Assembly: GCA_019100305.1 (NCBI GenBank)
Contig: JAHRHW010000124.1
Span: 1-10,387, forward strand
Source of the DNA: Candidatus Thiodiazotropha taylori
GTDB lineage: Bacteria; Pseudomonadota; Gammaproteobacteria; Chromatiales; Chromatiaceae
Direction: 5' to 3'
Length of the DNA stretch: 10,387 nucleotides
The notes beneath the pieces were generated by a model. That model had not been told where the DNA came from and made no database searches. It was given only the letters and a program-made list of their open reading frames with translations. The position numbers and the translations under genes are program-made. How positions within the stretch are numbered: the stretch's first letter is position 1; the number at the start of each line of letters is the position of its first letter. Shown piece by piece: positions 6,791 through 10,387 of the stretch.

Positions 6791-7249
6791 ATGGCTTTTG
6801 ACCGTATAGATCGCACCATCCTGAACCAGCTCCAGGCGGATGGGCGCATCACCAATGCCCAGCTGGCGGAGCGGGTCAATCTCTCCCCCTCAGCCTGTCT
6901 GCGCCGGGTGCATGCCCTGGAAGAGCGTGGCGTCATCGAACGCTACACTGCACTGGTCAACCAGGAAGCAGCGGGCAAGCCGAGCAACGTCTTCGTGGAG
7001 ATCTCCCTTAATCGCCAGAGCGAGGAGGCGCTGGAAGCGTTCGAACGCCAGGCTGCCGAGAGTCCTGATATTCAGGAGTGCCATCTGATGGCGGGGGATT
7101 TTGATTACCTGGTGCGGGTCGCTGTTGCCGATGCCAAGGATTATGAGCGGATTCACAAGAGCCAGCTGAGCCGTCTGCCTCACGTAGCGCATATCAAGAC
7201 CAGTTTTGCACTGCGTACCATTTGTAAGAAAACAGCGTTTGAGTTTTGA
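6791..7249 (+). CDS. Lrp/AsnC family transcriptional regulator
   Basis: A 152-residue regulator of the feast/famine family. Residues 3-50 form the winged helix-turn-helix (DRTILNQLQADGRITNAQLA, then NLSPSACLRRVHALEERGVI). After the ERYTALVN linker, residues 63-145 make the RAM effector-binding and oligomerisation domain, including ECHLMAGDFDYLVRV, where the G-D-(F/Y)-D-(Y/F) motif is typical. Length is normal for the family. It is divergent from ald with 145 bases between the starts, so alanine dehydrogenase is the likely main target and alanine or a related amino acid the likely ligand. Two AATATTCG repeats in the intergenic region suggest joint control of both genes. The ribosome site is weak (GAAAG about 12 bases upstream). 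The close match to Lrp itself, rather than AsnC, was not tested. Confidence 0.95.
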   Translation: MAFDRIDRTILNQLQADGRITNAQLAERVNLSPSACLRRVHALEERGVIERYTALVNQEAAGKPSNVFVEISLNRQSEEALEAFERQAAESPDIQECHLMAGDFDYLVRVAVADAKDYERIHKSQLSRLPHVAHIKTSFALRTICKKTAFEF

Positions 7250-7602
7250 TTGGAGTCTGGTTCGATAGCGGAAGAGACTAAAAGAGCTTAAAGAAGTCAG
7301 GGCCCTTTATTTCTTAACTTAATAGACTGACCTTAAGTTTAATCGCCAACGAGGTCCAACCAACCAGGTGATCTGACATCGATCAGCTAAATAGGAAGAA
7401 TCGGGCGTTTTGTACACTTTTGACTGCAGATTGCAGGGTCAAAGTTAAGATGGCCTTCCACCTTCTGAGAGAATGGGATATGCCTATCGCATCGTAATCC
7501 CTTGGTTTCACGAATTACTCAAATTATATATCTAGTAAACGGTTGCGGGCCGTGAGCATCGAGTTCACGGCCCGCTTATCAGGTTTTCAGGGATGAGAGG
7601 AA
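7250..7602. other. intergenic region after the Lrp-type gene
   Basis: About 350 bases without a convincing ORF on either strand. Just after the regulator stop there is a weak AAGAA/TTCTT inverted pair around 7294-7317. The only strong structure is the GC-rich hairpin at 7545-7575, which belongs to the leftward peptide gene. I see no promoter, RNA gene or mobile element in the rest. Confidence 0.4.
7545..7575 (-). terminator. GC-rich hairpin downstream of the double-glycine peptide gene
   Basis: GCGGGCCGTGA (7545-7555) pairs perfectly with TCACGGCCCGC (7565-7575) around a nine-base loop. On the leftward strand it begins about 27 bases after the stop of the peptide gene, followed by AACCGTTTACT, a poor U tract. 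It is the best candidate for that gene's transcript end and could also block read-through from the regulator gene on the other strand. Confidence 0.5.
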
Positions 7603-7845
7603 TTAAAATGAGTAGAAGCTGTAACGCCTGGTTGAGTAAGGATTCACGTTGTAACGACTCGTTGAGTAGGGGTTCACGTTGTAACGTGCCGTGCTATAAG
7701 AGGTGGTATATCGTCTGGTTAACATCCGCTGTGCAGCAAGTGCCTGTGCTGGTGAGTTGTAACCGTATCTACCGCCCTGTTTTGCAGCCAGTTCTTTTGC
7801 GGTCATTTCAGTATCCATGTTCAGATCTTCGATTTTGATAGTCAT
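7603..7845 (-). CDS. double-glycine-leader peptide with tyrosine-rich repeat core (RiPP/bacteriocin-like)
   Basis: An 80-residue protein in two parts. Residues 1-25 resemble a double-glycine leader: counting back from the GG at 24-25 there is Leu at -7, Glu at -8, Thr at -11 and Met at -12, as in EMTAKELAAKQGG; only Lys at -4 departs from the usual hydrophobic residue. Residues 26-80 form a core with ten Tyr and eight Arg and no Asp, Glu, Lys or Cys, including two 10-residue units (ARYNVNPYST, SRYNVNPYST) and a degenerate third ending RRYSFYSF. The leader is acidic and the core strongly basic. A C39-type peptidase transporter would cut after GG and export the core. I chose ATG 7845 because GGAG lies six bases upstream; the in-frame ATG at 7929 lies upstream of the sigma-54 site. 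I do not recognise the family. A modified peptide, antimicrobial or surface protein are all possible. No modifying enzyme or transporter is nearby. Confidence 0.65.
   Translation of the reverse strand: MTIKIEDLNMDTEMTAKELAAKQGGRYGYNSPAQALAAQRMLTRRYTTSYSTARYNVNPYSTSRYNVNPYSTRRYSFYSF
7631..7690 (-). repeat. two tandem 30-bp coding repeats
   Basis: Units 7631-7660 and 7661-7690 match at 25 of 30 bases, and 7621-7630 continues a degenerate third unit. They encode the 10-residue peptide repeat of the double-glycine protein. Two of the five differences are silent (AAC/AAT and CCC/CCT); the others change Ala to Ser. Confidence 0.8.
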
Positions 7846-7896
7846 GTCATTCTCCAAGTTGTTTTGTATAGGGTTGCTTGAGTAGCACTTAGGTAA

Positions 7897-7914
7897 TTGC
7901 AGAAACAGTGCCAA
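7897..7914 (-). promoter_or_regulatory. near-consensus sigma-54 (-24/-12) promoter of the peptide gene
   Basis: Read leftward, TTGGCACTGTTTCTGCAA matches the sigma-54 pattern TGGCAC-N5-TTGC at all but one base (CTGC for TTGC). The invariant GG (7912-7911) and GC (7900-7899) are separated by exactly ten bases. Transcription would start near 7887, leaving a leader of about 40 bases before the ATG at 7845. Such promoters require an enhancer-binding activator; none is encoded in the window. Confidence 0.65.
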
Positions 7915-8086
7915 CTTTTTGTAAGTCACTTAGAGAAATTTATAATTACTTATTAAAACAATGAGTTAAATTAGTTCTACCCACAGTGGCGTGATCTCGG
8001 TCTGGTGCAGAAGTTTGTGCGCAGCGGGGGTATGTTAGGGAAAAAATAACAAATAAGTTTCAATTAATGTTATCTGTTGGGGGGAG

Positions 8087-8139
8087 CTAATAGGGTCAGA
8101 ACTTTTATATGAGCAAAAAAAGGGCTCTGACCCCTTTAA
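8087..8139. repeat. REP-like doublet, copy A
   Basis: The core AAGGGCTCTGACCCCTTT lies at 8120-8137. A partly degenerate inverted partner at 8087-8106 includes GGGTCAGA (8093-8100), the exact inverse of TCTGACCC (8126-8133). The pair can fold into one long hairpin. It lies about 130 bases upstream of fpr. Confidence 0.7.
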
Positions 8140-8267
8140 ACTTATTAACCCTAGTTATTACCGCGATGAAGGAACTCTTATTTAGGGTTATACATCCCAA
8201 TATTAGAGAGAAACCACTGATAGATGCCTGCAGTCCTGGCAAGTGAAAATGATTGGAGCGTTCGATC

Positions 8268-9011
8268 ATGGAGAAATGGTTAAAAGGCACGATAGTCGAA
8301 AAGCGTCACTGGAGTGATAAGCTCTACTCGCTACGCCTCCAGGCTCCGGTGGATGCCTTCATCGCTGGGCAGTTCACCCGTCTGGCCCTCGAAATCGACG
8401 GCGAGCGTGTGGCGAGACCCTACTCATTCGTCAACCCACCGCAGGATGAGCTGCTCGAAGTCCATTTCAACGAAGTGGAGAATGGCCCCTTAAGTACTAG
8501 GCTAGCTGCACTGGAGCCGGGTGATCAGGTCTGGGTTTCTGCCAAAGCCAATGGCTTTTTCACCCTCGATCAACTGCCACAGAGTGAAAACCTCTGGCTG
8601 ATCGCCACTGGAACAGCGCTGGGTGTCTATCTCTCCATTCTGCGTACCGAGCTTCCATGGCAGCGATTCCAACAGATCGTCCTGGTACACAACGTCCGCT
8701 ACAAGGATCAACTCAGCTATGGTGAGGAGATCACCAATCTGACACAGCGTTACGGCGAGCGTTTCCGCTATCTACCGATCATCAGTCGGGAGCAGGTGGA
8801 TGATGCCCTCCAGGGGCGCATTCTGGCTGCCCTCGAGGATGGTCGTCTTGAGAAGCGGGCGGGTGCTGCGCTCACCCCGGAAAAGTCACACGTAATGCTA
8901 TGCGGGAACATGGGTATGATCCGGGAGGTCTCTGCAGCTCTGGAGTCCCGGGGCATGCGCAAACATCGCAAGAAGGAGCCGGGGCACTTTACCACAGAGA
9001 AGTATCACTGA
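8268..9011 (+). CDS. fpr: ferredoxin--NADP+ reductase
   Basis: A 247-residue FAD enzyme that moves electrons between NADPH and ferredoxin or flavodoxin in the cytoplasm, supporting reductive biosynthesis and oxidative-stress defence. It is close in length and sequence pattern to E. coli Fpr. The FAD domain holds AGQFTRLALEIDGERVARPYS with the R-x-Y-S motif at 50-53 and VNPP after it. The NADP domain holds GTALGVYLSIL (115-125), VLVHNVRY and SHVMLCGNMGMIREV (207-221). The C-terminus ends EPGHFTTEKYH, the family's closing segment, but with a final His instead of the Trp of E. coli Fpr. Start choice: GGAG at 8255-8258 lies nine bases before ATG 8268; the TTG at 8253 overlaps that site and is unlikely. 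It appears monocistronic and is flanked on both sides by REP-like doublets. Confidence 0.95.
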   Translation: MEKWLKGTIVEKRHWSDKLYSLRLQAPVDAFIAGQFTRLALEIDGERVARPYSFVNPPQDELLEVHFNEVENGPLSTRLAALEPGDQVWVSAKANGFFTLDQLPQSENLWLIATGTALGVYLSILRTELPWQRFQQIVLVHNVRYKDQLSYGEEITNLTQRYGERFRYLPIISREQVDDALQGRILAALEDGRLEKRAGAALTPEKSHVMLCGNMGMIREVSAALESRGMRKHRKKEPGHFTTEKYH

Positions 9012-9384
9012 GCCTTGTTTGGCAGATTAGTGCCGATTGCTTGCCCATTTCAGCTTAAGTTTCACGATCCCTCAACAAGATTAAGGGGGGTAAAGCACTT
9101 TAAACCGATAAACCAATCTGCTTGTGATTGAAAAGGGCTCTGACCCCTTTAATTGTTATTGCGTCCCAGTTTATTGCGTATTATTGCCGACAAGGTTTGC
9201 AATTCACAGTAGGGCTCTATAAGGTGTGAGGTTCTGCAAGATCTTAGTCCTTCCTTTAAAACCTGATATTCGCTGTCTCCTCGCTAGATACACCCGAATC
9301 AAGTTGTACAGTGTTTTTCCAAGATTTGTGGTGAACGTCCGTCTTAAAGTCGGATAAATATTAATATATTTGAGGTATATAGTG
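9012..9384. other. intergenic region between fpr and the cold-shock gene
   Basis: About 370 bases without a gene. It contains REP-like doublet B (9081-9152). A possible promoter is TTGCAA (9197-9202) with TATAAG (9218-9223), but its spacer of 15 bases is short. If used, the cold-shock mRNA would carry a leader of about 150 bases, in keeping with the long structured leaders known for cold-shock genes. This is inference. Confidence 0.35.
9081..9152. repeat. REP-like doublet, copy B
   Basis: The core AAGGGCTCTGACCCCTTT at 9133-9150 has an inverted, degenerate partner at 9081-9102 (16 of 22 positions match when the arms are aligned). The arms are 28 bases apart. Core orientation is the same as copy A. 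Confidence 0.65.
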
Positions 9385-9594
9385 ATGTCTGAAAAACAAA
9401 CCGGAACCGTCAAGTGGTTCGATAGTGGCAAAGGTTTTGGCTTTATTGAAAGGGAATCAGGAAAAGACCTGTTCGTCCATTTCCGCTCCATCGTCGGTGA
9501 AGGCCACCGCAACCTGATGGACGGTCAAAAGGTTGAATTTACCGAGACCCAGGGTCCCAAAGGGCCACAGGCGGAAAACGTCGTCCCACTGTAA
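9385..9594 (+). CDS. cold-shock domain protein (CspA family)
   Basis: A 69-residue single cold-shock domain that binds single-stranded RNA and DNA, melting secondary structure in mRNA. It shows GTVKWFDSGKGFGFIERESG with the RNP1 motif KGFGFI (16-21) and RNP2 DLFVHF (28-33), then GQKVEF and a closing GPQAENVVPL. Length is normal for the family. ATG 9385 is preferred because GAGG lies nine bases upstream; the TTG at 9370 overlaps that region. The domain alone does not say whether expression is cold-induced or constitutive. It is followed by a hairpin and then by another RNA-binding gene in the same direction. Confidence 0.96.
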   Translation: MSEKQTGTVKWFDSGKGFGFIERESGKDLFVHFRSIVGEGHRNLMDGQKVEFTETQGPKGPQAENVVPL

Positions 9595-9609
9595 TCCGCA
9601 GTCCAGAAA

Positions 9610-9637
9610 GAACTTGCCTCACTCACGAGGTAAGTTC
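9610..9637 (+). terminator. hairpin between the cold-shock and RRM genes
   Basis: GAACTTGCCTC (9610-9620) pairs with GAGGTAAGTTC (9627-9637), eleven pairs including one G-T wobble, around a six-base loop. It begins 15 bases after the cold-shock stop. The following tract is pyrimidine-rich but contains many C residues, so termination may be partial, leaving some read-through into the RRM gene. Confidence 0.55.
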
Positions 9638-9717
9638 CTCCTCCTCTCTCCGAGTCGCATCAATCCCGTCTTTCCGAGATCGATTGACCAACATTCATTC
9701 AACAAAGGCCACTCACA

Positions 9718-9984
9718 TTGATCACCCTCTCAGTACGCGGACTGCCAAAATCGACGACCGAAGCCTCTCTCACCGCCCTGTTTTCTGAATACGGAACTGT
9801 GCGTTCCCTCAAACTGGTAAAAGACCTCTTTTCCGGCGAGTGCAAAGGCTTTGCAACCCTCGACATGGAAGGTCATGAGGCCCGCGCAGCGATTGCCGCA
9901 CTCGACAGCAGCGAACTCAATGGAAGTCTGATACGTGTGGGACCCGATCGAGGTAAAAAAGGACGTGGCGGTAAACGACGTTAG
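9718..9984 (+). CDS. small RRM-domain RNA-binding protein
   Basis: An 88-residue protein made of one RNA recognition motif and a short basic, Gly/Lys/Arg-rich tail (DRGKKGRGGKRR), the layout of small bacterial RRM proteins. RNP2 is LSVRGL (4-9) and RNP1 is KGFATLDM (43-50). Two of the three usual RNA-stacking aromatic positions are missing: Ser5 in RNP2 and Thr47 in RNP1; only Phe45 remains. Binding may therefore lean on the basic tail. The start is TTG at 9718, with AAAGG nine bases upstream; no ATG in frame lies near enough to keep the first beta strand. It follows the cold-shock gene by 123 bases, with a hairpin between, and may be partly co-transcribed with it. Confidence 0.88.
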   Translation: MITLSVRGLPKSTTEASLTALFSEYGTVRSLKLVKDLFSGECKGFATLDMEGHEARAAIAALDSSELNGSLIRVGPDRGKKGRGGKRR

Positions 9985-10083
9985 TTCTGTCTGAATCGAT
10001 GAAAATGGAGGCTTCCATCTATTCACATGCGGAAATTGTCACAACTGATTCCCCAGTTTAATCAAATACACCGTTTTTCATTC

Positions 10084-10129
10084 ATCAATGATCGCTGACT
10101 TAGCGCTTTTGTAGTGAGGCATCATTGAT
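10084..10129. repeat. 9-bp inverted repeat next to REP-like copy C
   Basis: ATCAATGAT (10084-10092) and ATCATTGAT (10121-10129) are exact inverted arms with a 28-base loop that contains a small CGCT/AGCG stem. It ends four bases before REP-like copy C, so the two may form one composite element. It also lies downstream of the RRM gene and could end its mRNA, though no T run follows on that strand. Confidence 0.45.
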
Positions 10130-10133
10130 AAAA

Positions 10134-10151
10134 AAGGGCTCTGACCCCTTT
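10134..10151. repeat. REP-like core, copy C
   Basis: An exact copy of AAGGGCTCTGACCCCTTT in the same orientation as copies A and B. No inverted partner of the same sequence lies beside it; a different inverted repeat does. Confidence 0.7.
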
Positions 10152-10364
10152 TATTCAAGCAGCAATTCTATTTTGTATGTGAGTGATGCAAGCCTGATAT
10201 GAATAGGTATGTGCCTTCATATATTGGAAATATTTGGGGTGGGTGTCTTTTTTTAATTGCTATATGAACCGGTACTCCGGGCAAATAAAATCGAAGCTTT
10301 CTTGGCATCGTTTCTTCCTTGAAATCGATTAAAAAAATAACTCTATCAGACTTAGTGGAAATCC

Positions 10365-10387
10365 TTAAAGGGCTTTGACCCCTTTAA
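10365..10387. repeat. REP-like core, copy D (at window edge)
   Basis: The core at 10368-10385 differs from the other copies by one base (CTTTGA for CTCTGA). With its flanks it is itself palindromic (TTAAAGGG at one end, CCCTTTAA at the other). The window ends here, so any partner downstream cannot be seen. Confidence 0.65.

Larger units (their letters stand above)
7846..8267. other. divergent control region between the peptide gene and fpr
   Basis: About 420 bases without a gene. From left to right it holds the ribosome site and sigma-54 promoter of the leftward peptide gene (7897-7914), an AT-rich stretch (7930-7975) of the kind that often bends DNA upstream of sigma-54 promoters, a CCACAGTGG palindrome (7981-7989), and a REP-like doublet (8087-8139). 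The promoter of fpr must lie in 8140-8255, but no good -35/-10 pair was found. Confidence 0.4.
9985..10387. other. non-coding right end with REP-like copies
   Basis: About 400 bases with no credible ORF. It holds a 9-bp inverted repeat (10084-10129), REP-like copy C (10134-10151), a lone TGGGTGTC followed by a T run (10240-10254) and REP-like copy D at the very edge. The rest is AT-rich with nothing that I can name. Confidence 0.45.

Noticed and set aside
7621..7690. Short tandem repeats as a CRISPR array
   Set aside because: Units are contiguous with no unique spacers, encode a peptide repeat in frame, and lie inside a gene.
7846..7929. Extended 108-residue reading of the double-glycine peptide
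   Set aside because: The extension would start upstream of the sigma-54 site and move the double-glycine leader inside the protein; the inner ATG has a good ribosome site.
8105..8290. A 61-codon leftward ORF upstream of fpr
   Set aside because: It runs through the REP-like repeat and the fpr start, has no ribosome site and no recognisable domain.

Overview
The window looks like a chromosomal segment of a gammaproteobacterium with moderate GC content. Supporting signs are the Fpr-type ferredoxin reductase, which is close to the E. coli family, a divergent alanine dehydrogenase/Lrp pair, a fused ACP/ligase/acyltransferase, and dispersed REP-like palindromes. The style recalls sulfur-oxidising Chromatiales-type lineages, but that placement is an impression and was not tested. 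No rRNA, tRNA, CRISPR array, integrase or transposase is visible.

Layout. 206-3052 (+) is one long fused lipid-metabolism protein (acyl carrier domain, fatty acyl-AMP ligase, PlsC-type acyltransferase). It converges on a DUF2459/TIGR02117-type lipoprotein at 3103-3864 (-). An AT-rich gap leads to a two-CBS-domain protein at 4325-4708 (+), then a nested inverted repeat. A pilin-like protein without a prepilin motif lies at 4875-5348 (-). Alanine dehydrogenase (5527-6645, -) is divergent from an Lrp/AsnC regulator (6791-7249, +), with two copies of an 8-bp element exactly 42 bp apart between them. A gene-poor stretch then holds an 80-residue double-glycine-leader peptide with a tyrosine-rich repeat core (7603-7845, -), preceded by a near-consensus sigma-54 promoter. 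Ferredoxin-NADP reductase follows at 8268-9011 (+), then a cold-shock protein (9385-9594) and a small RRM protein (9718-9984). The right end is non-coding and carries further REP-like copies.

How the parts relate. Most genes are single transcription units with unrelated housekeeping or stress roles. Two functional pairs stand out: ald with its divergent Lrp-type regulator, and the adjacent csp and RRM genes, both single-domain RNA binders. The best candidate for an undescribed system is the double-glycine peptide. Its leader fits the peptidase-processed bacteriocin/RiPP pattern, its core is basic and lacks D, E, K and C, and its 10-residue repeat differs partly by silent changes. It appears to have its own sigma-54 promoter and a downstream hairpin. 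No maturation enzyme or transporter lies within the window, so its partners would have to be elsewhere.
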